Shown here: one piece after another, positions 17,227-26,473 of the stretch | How the letters are laid out: each line of letters starts with the position of its first letter | How positions within the stretch are numbered: the stretch's first letter is position 1 | Source: Bacteroidales bacterium | GTDB lineage: Bacteria; Bacteroidota; Bacteroidia; Bacteroidales; Muribaculaceae | Direction of reading: 5' to 3' | Assembly: GCA_910575615.1 (NCBI GenBank) | Contig: CAJTEX010000013.1 | Span: 1-64,000 of the forward strand | DNA length: 64,000 nucleotides | Made by a program: the position numbers and the translations under genes | Notes under the pieces: generated by a model | Database searches by the model: none | What the model saw: only the letters and a program-made list of their open reading frames with translations | Told to the model about the DNA's origin: nothing

Positions 17227-17670
17227 TCAGAGGTTGGAATTGTAATAGGCCGGGTCGCCCGACACCTCTTGTCCGATGAAGGGTGGGAGGGAAATCGGAG
17301 TGGATGGGGATGGCAGCTCGACTTCCGCCACAGTCATCTCCACAGGGCGTATGAAGCGGTCGACCTCCCACACGAGGTCTCCGAAAGGCACGATATGGCG
17401 TTCTTTCTCAACCACATTGCCTTCGCAGGCCTTGGCAAGCATCTCCATCGCGTCTGCCTCAGGGATTTCATATTCCCATTCGTCGCGCGATATGCCCTCG
17501 AGAGTGGCGCCTTTGACTGCGAGGAACCCTCGTCCGTCGCGAACCCTGACGCGTACTGTGCCCTCTTTGCGCCTGGAGATGTAACCTTGTATGATGTGGT
17601 GGACGGCGGTGGCCATGGCGCGGTATGAGTCATCCGTGACCAGAAACTTGCGTTCGATCTCTTTAGCCAT
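17227..17670 (-). CDS. CYTH-domain protein (triphosphate tunnel enzyme)
   Basis: 147 aa member of the CYTH/triphosphate tunnel metalloenzyme family. The diagnostic ExExK motif is at the extreme N-terminus (EIERKFLV). Further charged tunnel strands follow (YISRRKEGTVRVRVRD, FLAVKG, EWEYEIPEADA, VEKERHIV, WEVDRF, VAEVEL). Bacterial members hydrolyse inorganic triphosphate or related substrates; which one applies here cannot be told. The gene is transcribed away from the DUF5686 gene from a shared palindromic promoter. Confidence 0.88.
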   Translation of the reverse strand: MAKEIERKFLVTDDSYRAMATAVHHIIQGYISRRKEGTVRVRVRDGRGFLAVKGATLEGISRDEWEYEIPEADAMEMLAKACEGNVVEKERHIVPFGDLVWEVDRFIRPVEMTVAEVELPSPSTPISLPPFIGQEVSGDPAYYNSNL

Positions 17671-17705
17671 TTCGGTGGATTTTCTTTGCGGTTTCTCCTG
17701 CCGCC

Positions 17706-17767
17706 TTGTCAGGCAGGGGATTTATGAGTAACTTTGCAAAGTTAAAACTAAAGATTGGAAAAAGCAA
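17706..17767. promoter_or_regulatory. Symmetric divergent promoter on a 16-bp palindrome
   Basis: TAACTTTGCAAAGTTA (17729-17744) is a perfect palindrome that places a consensus -7 box TAACTTTG on each strand, back to back. Plus strand: TTG at 17706-17708, 20-nt spacer. Minus strand: TTG at 17767-17765, also a 20-nt spacer. It would drive the CYTH gene leftward and the DUF5686 gene rightward. Two polymerases could not occupy it at once. Confidence 0.7.
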
Positions 17768-20334
17768 GATTGGACATATCGTGGTTGCGCCGCCTGATGG
17801 CGGTGGTGATGCTCCTGGCCATATGGCTTCCGGCCTCGGCCGCCTCCAGGATTCTGGTCGAGGTGGTCGATTCGCTCTCGGGAGAACCTGTGCCGTTCAC
17901 TGCCATATATGTCACAGGGTCAAACCAGGGGGCTATGGCGGGTGAAGATGGCCGCGTGTGGCTGAATATGACCCGGCAGCGGGCCGAACTGGTGTTCTCG
18001 GCGATGGGATACGCCAAGAAGAGAGTGCCGGTAGACCAGTCGGTCACGGCCCTTCGGGTCTCGTTGTCGCCTGACGGGCATCTCCTTGACGAGGTCACGG
18101 TGAAGCGAGGCAAGGAACGTTATTCCAAGCGCGGCAATCCGGCTGTCGACTTTGCCAGGCGCATACGTCAGGCTGATTCCCTGAGCGATCCGCGGCGCCG
18201 TCAATATTACAGCTTCACCCGATATGAACGTATCACATTGGGACTCAATCGAGTCGATATGGGGGGTGATGATTCTGCCGCCGGGGATTCTGGGAAGTCA
18301 AAGGGGCGTTTCGGTTTTGTCCGCGAGCATGTCGACACATCGGCGGTCACAGGCGAGCCTGTGCTTCCGTTGTCGGTCAAGGAGAAGGTCTCGCAGGTTG
18401 TGTTCAGGCGTGAGCCGCGTTCGGAGAAGACTTATGTCCTCGGCGTGAAATCGGCAGGGGTTGACGAGCTTGTGGATGACCGTAGCATGCAGACCCTGAT
18501 GGAGGACATATTCCGTGAGGTTGACTTGTATGACGAGGATGTGGTGATTCTTCAGAACCGGTTTGTCTCTCCGCTGTCGCGCATCGCCCCAGATTTCTAC
18601 AAGTTCTATCTTACAGACACGATAACAGACGCAGATGGTCAGAGGCTGGTAGAGCTTGGTTTCACCCCGAGGAATTCAGCCTCATTCGGATTCACCGGAC
18701 GGCTGTATGTGGCCGAAGGGGATTCTGCAATGTTTGTGCGCCGGGTCAGGATGAATGTGCCATCGTCGATAAACCTCAACTTTGTCGAGCATCTGCAGAT
18801 TCTCCAGGAATTCGAGCGGGCTCCGGATGGCGCGAGGCTCAAGACTCTCGATGATTTCAATGTGGAACTCTCGATAATCAAGGGGACGCAGGGAATCTAT
18901 GTCCACCGCACGACGGCGTTGAAGGACCATGACTTCGGGTTGCCCGAGCGCGCAGACCTCTTTGACCGCATAGGTGACACCTTCAGCGACCCGGCGGTCT
19001 ATGCCCGCGACGATGATTTCTGGGAAAAAGAGCGCACGGTAGGTGCCTCGGCCAACGAGAGCCGCGTGGAGCAACTGATGGCGCGGTTGCGCGGGGTGAA
19101 GCTGTATCATTACGGAGAGAAGATTCTGAAGATATTTTTCACAGGATATGTGACCACCGGACGCGATTCCAAGTTTGACATAGGGCCTGTGAACACATTT
19201 CTGAGCGGAAACTCGGTGGAGGGAGCGAGGCTGAGGTTTGGCGGCACCACCACGGCGGCACTGTCGCCTCACTGGTTTGCCAAGGGGTATGTCGCCTATG
19301 GCACCCGTGACCACAAATGGAAGTACGGAGCCGAACTTGAATACTCTTTCAACCGCAAGCGCGACCATCAGCGGGAGTTCCCGGTGCATTCGATTATGGT
19401 GTCGGAGAAGTATGATGTCGACCAGGTGGGGCAGCATTATCTTTTCACCAATCCCGACAATGTCTTCCTTTCGCTCAAGCGTATGGAGAACCTGCTGATG
19501 ACCTACCGCCGCCAGACCCGCCTTGACTATACCCTCGAGCTGGCCAACAACTTCTCGGTAAAGGCTTCGGCCAACCTGGAGCGGCAGGAGGCCACCCGAT
19601 GGGTGCCGTTTGTCAACAGCCACGGGGTGGCAGTCCCGCATTATGACGAGACTTATTTCTCTGTGGAGCTGCGTTATGCGCCCGGGGAGAGGTTTTTCCA
19701 GACAAGGACCCAGCGCATACCTGTCAATCTCGACGCTCCTGTCTTCCTCCTTACCCACACTTATGCTCCGAAGGGGCTGTTCAACGCCCCGTTCACGGTC
19801 AACAAGACGGAGGCGAGTTTCTCAAAACGTTTCTGGCTGTCGGCATTCGGTTTTGTGGATTTCATGGTCAAAGGAGGGCATGTGTGGAGCAAGTCGCCCT
19901 ACCTGAGCCTGCTTATACCCAATGCCAACCTGTCATACACCATCCAGCCTGAGAGTTTCGCGCTGATGAATCCCTTGGAATTCATCAACGACAGCTATGT
20001 GTCGTGGGACTTGACCTACTGGGCCAACGGCGCGATACTGAATTACATACCACTGGTGAAGAAACTGAAGTTGCGTGAGGCGTTTGCCTTCAGGGGATGG
20101 CTCGGGTCGCTCAGCGACAAGAACAATCCGTTGAAGAGTCCCGACCTCTATCTGTTTCCGGTCTATGCCCCTTACGAGCCGATGAAGGGCAAGCCTTATA
20201 TGGAGGTCTCGGCCGGCATCGACAATCTTTTCAAATGTCTGCGGGTTGACTATGTATGGCGCCTTACCTACCGCCAGGGACAGACTGCCTCCTCGCGTTC
20301 AGGATTGCGTATCGCCCTGCATGTCACATTCTGA
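17755..20334 (+). CDS. DUF5686 outer-membrane protein with carboxypeptidase-like domain
   Basis: 859 aa predicted outer-membrane protein. A signal peptide (VVMLLAIWLPASAA) leads into a carboxypeptidase-regulatory-like beta-sandwich (VEVVDSLSGEPVPFTAIYV), the usual N-terminal plug of Bacteroidota surface proteins. A long DUF5686 region follows, with aromatic-rich beta strands and a terminal Phe (ALHVTF), consistent with a barrel. The start is uncertain: TTG 17755 opens the frame, TTG 17785 gives a better n-region (MRRLMAVV), and ATG 17797 is also possible. The first lies only about 20 nt from the -7 box. Function of the family is unknown; it is not a SusC-type transporter. Confidence 0.85.
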   Translation: MEKARLDISWLRRLMAVVMLLAIWLPASAASRILVEVVDSLSGEPVPFTAIYVTGSNQGAMAGEDGRVWLNMTRQRAELVFSAMGYAKKRVPVDQSVTALRVSLSPDGHLLDEVTVKRGKERYSKRGNPAVDFARRIRQADSLSDPRRRQYYSFTRYERITLGLNRVDMGGDDSAAGDSGKSKGRFGFVREHVDTSAVTGEPVLPLSVKEKVSQVVFRREPRSEKTYVLGVKSAGVDELVDDRSMQTLMEDIFREVDLYDEDVVILQNRFVSPLSRIAPDFYKFYLTDTITDADGQRLVELGFTPRNSASFGFTGRLYVAEGDSAMFVRRVRMNVPSSINLNFVEHLQILQEFERAPDGARLKTLDDFNVELSIIKGTQGIYVHRTTALKDHDFGLPERADLFDRIGDTFSDPAVYARDDDFWEKERTVGASANESRVEQLMARLRGVKLYHYGEKILKIFFTGYVTTGRDSKFDIGPVNTFLSGNSVEGARLRFGGTTTAALSPHWFAKGYVAYGTRDHKWKYGAELEYSFNRKRDHQREFPVHSIMVSEKYDVDQVGQHYLFTNPDNVFLSLKRMENLLMTYRRQTRLDYTLELANNFSVKASANLERQEATRWVPFVNSHGVAVPHYDETYFSVELRYAPGERFFQTRTQRIPVNLDAPVFLLTHTYAPKGLFNAPFTVNKTEASFSKRFWLSAFGFVDFMVKGGHVWSKSPYLSLLIPNANLSYTIQPESFALMNPLEFINDSYVSWDLTYWANGAILNYIPLVKKLKLREAFAFRGWLGSLSDKNNPLKSPDLYLFPVYAPYEPMKGKPYMEVSAGIDNLFKCLRVDYVWRLTYRQGQTASSRSGLRIALHVTF

Positions 20335-20405
20335 TGCCCTCGCGCTCTATGTTGGCTGGTGGGGGATTCCTATAAGTCTGGTGGTTATAGAAGGTGTGTG
20401 ACAAA

Positions 20406-20457
20406 AACGACGCGTCCCCGCTATTGCTTTTCAATGCAGTGGCGGGGACGTGTTGTT
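20406..20457. terminator. Terminator between DUF5686 gene and M23 peptidase gene
   Basis: The arms 20406-20421 and 20442-20457 pair over 16 bp with G-U wobbles around a GTCCCCGC/GCGGGGAC core. The hairpin lies between two converging genes and may act in both directions. Confidence 0.65.
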
Positions 20458-20500
20458 TAGTAGGTATGCTATTGCGGCCTGTTTGCGTCTCGGTCTGGCT

Positions 20501-21484
20501 TTAGCGCAGACGCAGTTTGGTGCCGGGTGTCAGTTTGGATTTTGTCGACAATCCGTTGAGCTTGCAAAGCTGGCGCACTGTCACGCCGTTGCGAGAAGCG
20601 ATGCGGCTGAGCGAGTCGCCGCGCTTTACAGTGTAGGTCTTGGCTTTGGCCGATGATGATTTCGATTTTGAAGATGCAGAGGCCTTGGGAGGATTGGCCG
20701 CGAGATACTGCTTGGCGTATTCCTGGTTTGCGCCCGGGTCAAAGTTGCGGGGCTGGGTGTAGGTCTGCTTATCAAAAGTGAACTCGTCGGTGTGGACTGT
20801 CTGGTTGGCAAAGTCGAAGATTGCTGCCGGGTTGATCGGGTAGCCCATATAGCGGGTCTCGAAGTGGAGGTGGCTTCCGAAGCTGCGTCCGGTGTTGCCG
20901 CCAAGGGCTATCGGCTCGCCAGCCTTGACATACTGGTCGGGCTTGACGAGGAATTTGGAGAGATGTCCGTAGACGGTCTCCAGCCCGTTGGGATGGCGCA
21001 CAATCACATAATAACCGTATCCTTTTCTTTCAAAGTTGGTGAGCCTGACGCGCCCGTCAAATGCGGCGCGGACAGTGTCGCCGGTCTGGAGCTTGAGGTC
21101 AATGCCTTTGTGTACGCGTTTGAACCTGGGACGGTAGCCATAGGGAGAGGTGACGTATCCGGGAGTGGGCATGGCGAAGTTGCTCACGTCTATCACTTTG
21201 GTGTCAGGGACTTCCATCCCGGCATAAGCGTTGACGCGTTTTGACTCCCATCCTTCGGTATAGATGTCAAGCTCGGGTTCTTCCTCCTCCTTGAAGAGGT
21301 TGTCGACGAAAGCTTTGGTCTCCTCGACAGAAATCTGGTTGCCGATATTCTCCTGTTTGGCTATAAGACCCTGATGCTCGGCGTTGTGGGCTTTGGGAAG
21401 TTTGAACGACTGGGCGTTGCCTGACAACGCTATCAGGGCCGTGGCGGCCAGTATTACAAATTTGTTTATTTTACAAAAAAGCAT
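20501..21484 (-). CDS. M23 peptidase with LysM domain
   Basis: 327 aa cell-wall hydrolase or divisome-activator type protein. The signal peptide covers about residues 1-25 (ends SGNAQ). The M23 (lysostaphin-type) domain spans about 105-225, with zinc ligands H125 and D129 (HKGIDL) and H207 in the HLHFE motif, with H205 as catalytic partner. All active residues are kept, so it should be an active endopeptidase rather than an EnvC/NlpD-like degenerate form. A Ser/Lys-rich linker (about 265-283) leads to a single C-terminal LysM (YTVKRGDSLSRIA ... LTPGTKLRLR) that would bind glycan strands. It is probably periplasmic. Confidence 0.92.
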   Translation of the reverse strand: MLFCKINKFVILAATALIALSGNAQSFKLPKAHNAEHQGLIAKQENIGNQISVEETKAFVDNLFKEEEEPELDIYTEGWESKRVNAYAGMEVPDTKVIDVSNFAMPTPGYVTSPYGYRPRFKRVHKGIDLKLQTGDTVRAAFDGRVRLTNFERKGYGYYVIVRHPNGLETVYGHLSKFLVKPDQYVKAGEPIALGGNTGRSFGSHLHFETRYMGYPINPAAIFDFANQTVHTDEFTFDKQTYTQPRNFDPGANQEYAKQYLAANPPKASASSKSKSSSAKAKTYTVKRGDSLSRIASRNGVTVRQLCKLNGLSTKSKLTPGTKLRLR

Positions 21485-21511
21485 TTCCTGTTGACTGTGT
21501 TGAGAGAGGTT

Positions 21512-21979
21512 TTAAGCGTTTAAATCATCGGCGCAATAGATTGAGGAGAGGATTGAGGGAGTGTAGTCGAAGACTTCGCCTGCATTGAAGAAGCGGGCAA
21601 TCTCGATTGCGGCGTTTTCGGGGGAGTCAGACGCGTGGATTATGTTTTCCTGGCCGCTCATAGCGAAATCTCCGCGGATTGTCCCGGGCAGTGCTTTGCG
21701 GGCGTTGGTGGCTCCGGTCATTCCTCTCACCACTTCTACTGCGTCGACACCTTTTATAGCCATCACAATAACCGGCGAGGCCATCATCGAACGGAGCAGG
21801 GAGGGGAAGAAGGGCCGTTCAACCAGATGGGCGTAATGCTCGCGGAGAATCTTCTCAGAAAGCTCCATCATCTTCATTCCGGCTATGATCAAGCCTTTTT
21901 TCTCGAAACGGGAAATCACTTCTCCTGAGATTGCTCTCTGTATTCCCGAGGGTTTGATGATGACAAGTGTGGTCTGCAT
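21512..21979 (-). CDS. ndk: Nucleoside diphosphate kinase
   Basis: Transfers the terminal phosphate of ATP to nucleoside diphosphates. The start is set at ATG 21979 (MQTTLVIIKPSG), giving 155 aa and matching the family N-terminus; an in-frame upstream ATG at 22015 would add 12 unrelated residues. Seen are the TLVIIKPSG strand, RPFF, the Kpn-loop region GATNARKALPGTIRGDF and the active-site His in NIIHASDS. A TAACTTTG box on the minus strand (22052-22045) lies about 65 nt upstream. Confidence 0.96.
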   Translation of the reverse strand: MQTTLVIIKPSGIQRAISGEVISRFEKKGLIIAGMKMMELSEKILREHYAHLVERPFFPSLLRSMMASPVIVMAIKGVDAVEVVRGMTGATNARKALPGTIRGDFAMSGQENIIHASDSPENAAIEIARFFNAGEVFDYTPSILSSIYCADDLNA

Positions 21980-22302
21980 TGGTCGGTATGTTAGGTGTCG
22001 GTTTGGAAACAACAAACCCGCGACGCGGGTTATCTTTGTCTTTCCAAAGTTACTAAAAATAACGCTGTCTGAGAAAAAAATACGTATTAAAATAGTTTAA
22101 TCGCCTGTCTCTCAGTCTTGATTTGGCTCTAACCGCTTAAAAATTAATTGGTTGGGAAAATATGTTTTTCAGCAGGTTTTTAAACAACCAGGGTTGGGTT
22201 GCCGTTTCGTGAAAACGAGCCCTCGGAGTTTTGCACACTATGACGGCCAATGTGCAATGGGTTGAAGCCTATGGTTTTGCGTGGCAGGAATCGTTGAAGC
22301 GG
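21980..22302. other. Intergenic: ndk leader and recG 3' region
   Basis: This holds the ndk -7 box TAACTTTG (minus, 22052-22045; no good -33) and a small AACCCGCG/CGCGGGTT stem (22015-22031) that would lie in the ndk leader. The rest, towards recG, is AT-rich and holds no gene. I see no clear terminator for recG. Confidence 0.5.
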
Positions 22303-24393
22303 TCACGAGATGCGGCTCATGTCTGATTTGCGGGCGAAGAGCCTTGAAAGCTCAGGCAGCAGCATGCCGTGGCCCGGAGCGGAGAGGGAGGGGTCGGCCT
22401 CAAGGAGCGAGTCGACAGAGTCGCGGGCAATCTGAACTATCTGGCCGTCTGTTGCGAGGTTGGCCACATGCAGCTCCATAGGCATGCCGCTTTGCATCGT
22501 TCCCTCCAGGTCGCCGGGGCCGCGGGTCTTCAGGTCGGCCTCGGCAATCAGGAATCCATCGGTCGTGGAGGTCATAAGTTCGAGGCGCTTGCGAGTGTCT
22601 CCGGCGATCTTGCGCTTCGACATCAGCACGCAGAAGCTTTGGTCGGCTCCACGGCCGACGCGTCCGCGGAGCTGGTGGAGTTGCGAAAGCCCGAATCGCT
22701 CGGCGTTCTCTATCACCATCACGGAGGCGTTGGGGACATTCACGCCTACCTCTATCACTGTGGTGGCCACCATTATCTGGGCTTTGTTTTCGACGAACAG
22801 CTTCATCTGGTGGTCTTTTTCCTTCGGCTTCATCTTGCCGTGGACGTAGACCACATTGTATGAGGGGAATGTTTCCCGGATTAGGTCATATCCCTCTTCA
22901 AGGCACTTGAGGTCGAGTTTCTCGTTTTCTAGGATGAGGGGGTAGACGATGTAGACCTGGCGCCCCTGGGCGAGTTGCCGCCCGATCGAGCGGTATACCT
23001 GCTGGCGCTGGTCGTCGAAACGGAGCAGTGTAGTCACCGGCTTGCGTCCCGGGGGAAGTTCATCTATTACCGACACGTCCAGGTCGCCGTAGAGGGTCAT
23101 GGCCAGGGTGCGTGGTATCGGGGTGGCCGTCATCACAAGCACATGCGGGGCAATGACATTCTTGCTCCACAACCTGGCTCTTTGCACGACTCCGAACCGG
23201 TGTTGCTCGTCGATCACGGCGAGGCCGAGGTCGCGGAAACGGACATTGTCTTCGATGACGGCATGGGTGCCGACAAGTATGTGGAGCGAGCCGTCGGCCA
23301 GTCCGGCCGCGATTTCCTCTCGTTCCTTTTTCCGGGTGGAGCCTGTGAGCAGGCGGACATTCACACCTAACTGTGCTGCCATGCCGCGTATCGACTCGTA
23401 GTGCTGGGTGGCGAGAATCTCGGTGGGGGCCATGAGGCATGCCTGTGTGGCGTTGTCGAGAGCCATCAGCATTGCCATCAGCGCCACTATTGTCTTTCCG
23501 GAGCCTACGTCGCCCTGCACCAGGCGGTTCATCTGTCGGCCGGATCCGACATCCGTGCGTATCTCCTTCAGCACGCGTTTCTGCGCGCCGGTGAGCGGGA
23601 AAGGCAGAATCTGGGAATAGAAGTTGTTGAAGAACATCCCGATGCGGGGAAACGGACGTCCTTGCACGGTAGCTGAACGCTTGCAGGCGTAGCGGCGTAT
23701 GTTGAGCTGCAGGTAGAACAGCTCCTCGAATTTCAGGCGCAGACGTGCGCGGTTTAGCTCGTCGTGGTTGCGCGGGTTGTGTATCGTGCGCAATGCGGTG
23801 TCAGCGTCGATTAGCCTGCGTTCGGCCAGGATTTCAGCCGGCAACGTCTCGTCAAAGCGTTTCACCACGGCTATGGCGTTGCTTATCCATTGGAAAAGCA
23901 GGCGCGAGGTCACGCCCCGGTTGCGCAGCTTCTCGGTGAGCGGATATACCCCCCGCAGCCCTTGCGAGGCTGTGGCTGATTCAGGCTGGTCAACTTCGGG
24001 ATGGGTCATGCTCCAACGGCCGTTGAATTCGCGCGGCTTGCCGAAGAGGATGTATTCAGAGCCTGTGTGGTATGCCTCCTGCAAGGCTTTTATGCGCTGG
24101 AACCATACGACTTCCATTGTGGCAGTGCCGTCTGTGAACAGTCCCGACAACCGGCGTTTGGCCCCCTCGCCGTGGGTGGTGAAGCTTACAAACCGTCCTC
24201 TGACCTGTATGTATGGCATCTCACCGCCAAACGACCTTATCGAGTAAATCCTTGAGCGATCGACATAATGGGTAGGGAAATGGTGAACCAGATCGTATAG
24301 CGACTTTATGCCAAGTTCCTCGTCGAGGAGCTTGGCTTTTACAGGGCCTATTCCTTTAAGGTATTTTATGTCGAATTCTCGTGGGGATGCCAT
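22303..24393 (-). CDS. recG: ATP-dependent DNA helicase RecG
   Basis: Superfamily 2 helicase that remodels stalled forks and branched DNA. The 696 aa span the N-terminal wedge/OB domain (LKGIGPVKAKLLDEELGI at the start), Walker A GDVGSGKT, the DExx motif as DEQHRFG, TATPIPRT (motif III), and the C-terminal motifs with ATTVIEVGVNVPNA and QLRGRVGR, followed by the TRG-like region (FLIAEADLKTRGPGDLEGTMQSG). It lies 37 bp downstream of ispD on the same strand, so the two are probably cotranscribed. Confidence 0.97.
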   Translation of the reverse strand: MASPREFDIKYLKGIGPVKAKLLDEELGIKSLYDLVHHFPTHYVDRSRIYSIRSFGGEMPYIQVRGRFVSFTTHGEGAKRRLSGLFTDGTATMEVVWFQRIKALQEAYHTGSEYILFGKPREFNGRWSMTHPEVDQPESATASQGLRGVYPLTEKLRNRGVTSRLLFQWISNAIAVVKRFDETLPAEILAERRLIDADTALRTIHNPRNHDELNRARLRLKFEELFYLQLNIRRYACKRSATVQGRPFPRIGMFFNNFYSQILPFPLTGAQKRVLKEIRTDVGSGRQMNRLVQGDVGSGKTIVALMAMLMALDNATQACLMAPTEILATQHYESIRGMAAQLGVNVRLLTGSTRKKEREEIAAGLADGSLHILVGTHAVIEDNVRFRDLGLAVIDEQHRFGVVQRARLWSKNVIAPHVLVMTATPIPRTLAMTLYGDLDVSVIDELPPGRKPVTTLLRFDDQRQQVYRSIGRQLAQGRQVYIVYPLILENEKLDLKCLEEGYDLIRETFPSYNVVYVHGKMKPKEKDHQMKLFVENKAQIMVATTVIEVGVNVPNASVMVIENAERFGLSQLHQLRGRVGRGADQSFCVLMSKRKIAGDTRKRLELMTSTTDGFLIAEADLKTRGPGDLEGTMQSGMPMELHVANLATDGQIVQIARDSVDSLLEADPSLSAPGHGMLLPELSRLFARKSDMSRIS

Positions 24394-24430
24394 ATGCGGG
24401 CTGTTTCCAAGAGCCTTTACTGGAGTGGAG

Positions 24431-25129
24431 TTATCTGCCTGATGAGAGGATGGCTTCGGCGATGGCTATGTCGCGGGGGTTGGTTATCTTTATGTTGTCG
24501 GGATTGCCTTCGACGAGGAAGACATTCTCGTATCCGGCCTCGGCCATTACAGACGCGTCGTCAGTGAATGACTCCTGGTAGGGTTGTGAGTAAGCTTCGC
24601 GCAGGCGCCAGAGAATAAATCCCTGGGGGGTCTGCACGGCCCGGAACTCGCCGCGGTCGACGGGGGATGAGCCTACCCCGTCAGAGTCGAGCCTGCGCAA
24701 TGAGTCGCTGACGGGAATGGCTGGGATTGCCCCGTCAGTGTTGATGGCGGCCGCGCACACGCGTTTCACGGTAGGGGTGTCGACAAGAGGCCGCGCGCCG
24801 TCATGGATGAGGACTATCGAGTTGGCGCGCGCGTCGGCCGGGATGGCGGCCAGCCCGTTCTTCACCGACTCCCAGCGGGTGGCTCCTCCATGGACCACGG
24901 CCGGCGAAGTGAATCCAAACCTCTCGCAGAGATCGGCCCAGCGTTTCTCCTCAGACGGTGACACCACGATTATGGGGGTGGCTCCAGGGACGGCTGCCTG
25001 CAATCTTTCTATCGCGTGCATTACCACCGGCTTGCCATCCAGGAGGCAGAACTGTTTGGGGACATCTGAACCGAACCGGCTTCCGCTCCCCGCTGCTACT
25101 ATTATTATATATGTGTCGAATAAAGCCAT
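24431..25129 (-). CDS. ispD: 2-C-methyl-D-erythritol 4-phosphate cytidylyltransferase
   Basis: Third step of the MEP isoprenoid pathway: MEP plus CTP to CDP-ME. The 232 aa protein has the nucleotidyltransferase signature AAGSGSRFGSDVPKQF (about 12-27), then VHGGATRWESVKNGL, LIHDGARPLVD and TPQGFILWRLREAY. A TAACTTTG -7 box lies on the minus strand at 25160-25153, about 25 nt before the start. ispE of the same pathway is 14 kb away. Confidence 0.95.
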   Translation of the reverse strand: MALFDTYIIIVAAGSGSRFGSDVPKQFCLLDGKPVVMHAIERLQAAVPGATPIIVVSPSEEKRWADLCERFGFTSPAVVHGGATRWESVKNGLAAIPADARANSIVLIHDGARPLVDTPTVKRVCAAAINTDGAIPAIPVSDSLRRLDSDGVGSSPVDRGEFRAVQTPQGFILWRLREAYSQPYQESFTDDASVMAEAGYENVFLVEGNPDNIKITNPRDIAIAEAILSSGR

Positions 25130-25216
25130 TTGTTATATCCAGCAATTCAAGGCAAAGTTACTAAAAAACGTTGACCTCGCGAAAAACATACGGGAGATAG
25201 TGCCTGTGGAGACAAA

Positions 25217-25248
25217 AGAAACGGTCATCCGATTGGATGACCGTTTCT
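25217..25248 (-). terminator. tRNA terminator
   Basis: The perfect 14-bp stem AGAAACGGTCATCC/GGATGACCGTTTCT (loop gatt), read on the minus strand, starts 3 nt after the tRNA CCA end and is followed by TTTTG. Confidence 0.85.
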
Positions 25249-25250
25249 GA

Positions 25251-25327
25251 TGGTAGCGGGACCGAGAATTGAACTCGGGACCTCCGGGTTATGAATCCGA
25301 CGCTCTAACCAACTGAGCTATCCCGCC
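25251..25327 (-). tRNA. tRNA-Met (anticodon CAU)
   Basis: The 77-nt cloverleaf reads on the minus strand. The acceptor is GGCGGGA/TCCCGCT with a G-U first pair. The D arm is GCTCAGTTGGTTAGAGC. The anticodon stem-loop holds CAT in GATTCATAACC. The T arm is CCGAGTTCAATTCTCGG. The 3' CCA is encoded. The D-arm and the absence of the initiator-type unpaired first base pair argue for elongator Met. An Ile2 tRNA with lysidine-modified CAU cannot be excluded by eye. Confidence 0.93.
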
Positions 25328-25670
25328 ATATTTGTCTTTTCTTTCGGAGGCCAGTGGGGCAATTCCGAAATGTTGCTTGCGCCTCTTGCGTCTTTGCGAG
25401 TGCAAAGTTAGGCATTCTTTCCGAACCAGCAAAATTTTTCGCAACTTTTTTCTTCAGGTTTTTAAAATAAAGGTGTGCTTTTTGAGGTTGAACGATGGTG
25501 TTTTGTTGCTGGAGGGGACGCTTTGCCTGTTGAAATTGGAAAAAATGCCGAAAAAATTGGTTGTTAAAAAAAATGTTGTAACTTTGTGTTTTAAAACATA
25601 AAAGGTATAATCCGAGTTTGATTCGATGCGGCCGGGCGTGGAGAGCGCAGGCCGGAAAAGTCAGATAGAT
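25328..25670. other. Divergent intergenic region, tRNA-Met / Crp regulator
   Basis: AT-rich spacer with no gene. It holds the promoter of the regulator (25557-25586) and presumably that of the tRNA on the other strand, for which no clear TAnnTTTG box was found near 25335-25400. The open frames across it lack coding features. Confidence 0.5.
25557..25586 (+). promoter_or_regulatory. Promoter of Crp/Fnr regulator
   Basis: TTG at 25557-25559 and a consensus TAACTTTG at 25579-25586 with a 19-nt spacer. The leader to the chosen ATG (25671) is about 80 nt. Confidence 0.65.
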
Positions 25671-26369
25671 ATGATAAAGAAAGCGCTTGAAAAGGTAATG
25701 AGCGAGGATATGTCGGAAATCTGGACGGTTCTCAATAATGAGGAGAAACGTCGGATTATCGATTCGTTCGTCATCCACAACTTCAAGAAGAACCAGATGA
25801 TTTATGCCGAAGGGGAGGAGCCTGAATATCTATGGTGTCTGCTCCAAGGCAAGGTCAAGAAATTCAAGGACGGAGTCGGAGGCCGGGTGCAGATACTGCG
25901 TCTTATAAGGTCGGTGCAGTACTTCGGTTACCGGGCGTATTTCGCCAACGAGCGTTACAATTCGTCGGCCGCGGCTTTCGAGCCTTCGACAGTCGGGACA
26001 TTGCCGATGACCTTGGTCAAGGACATGATAAACAACAACCGCAAGCTCGCCTGGTTTTTCATTCACGAGCTGTCGCGCAACCTTGGCGGGTCTGACACTA
26101 AGATTGTCAATCTTACACAGAAGCATATCCGTGGCCGTCTGGCCGAGGCCCTGATTGTGCTGAGCGACCATTATGGGTTTGAGGATGACAATATGACCCT
26201 CAAGATTTATATGGCGCGCGAAGACTTGGCCAATCTCTCCAACATGACCACTTCAAATGCCATCCGCACCCTTTCTGGCTTTGTGGCCGAGAAGCTCATA
26301 ACAGTCGACGGGCGTCGTATCCGCATACTCGATGAGCCGCAACTGCGCAAGATATCCAAGTACGGCTGA
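25671..26369 (+). CDS. Crp/Fnr-family transcriptional regulator
   Basis: 232 aa from ATG 25671; an in-frame ATG at 25626 would add 15 residues with no family match. The N-terminal cyclic-nucleotide-binding-type beta roll (about 40-130) includes IYAEGEEPEYLWCLLQGKVKKF, but the cNMP phosphate cassette is not obvious. The long dimer helix precedes a C-terminal HTH_Crp winged helix (REDLANLSNMTTSNAIRTLSG). No cysteine cluster like that of FNR is present at the N-terminus. Targets are unknown. The gene is monocistronic, ending at a strong terminator. Confidence 0.85.
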   Translation: MIKKALEKVMSEDMSEIWTVLNNEEKRRIIDSFVIHNFKKNQMIYAEGEEPEYLWCLLQGKVKKFKDGVGGRVQILRLIRSVQYFGYRAYFANERYNSSAAAFEPSTVGTLPMTLVKDMINNNRKLAWFFIHELSRNLGGSDTKIVNLTQKHIRGRLAEALIVLSDHYGFEDDNMTLKIYMAREDLANLSNMTTSNAIRTLSGFVAEKLITVDGRRIRILDEPQLRKISKYG

Positions 26370-26402
26370 CGCGCCGATGGTCGGAGAGGTCCGGCCGCAG
26401 GC

Positions 26403-26455
26403 AAAAACCACCCGGTGGCTGGTTGTCACAGACAATCAATCACCGGGTGGTTTTT
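26403..26455. terminator. Bidirectional terminator, Crp regulator / ridA
   Basis: The perfect 15-bp arms AAAAACCACCCGGTG (26403-26417) and their complement (26441-26455) enclose a loop with a nested TTGTC/GACAA stem. A- and T-runs flank both sides, serving converging genes. Confidence 0.9.
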
Positions 26456-26473
26456 ATCGTATGCGGTGGGGGA

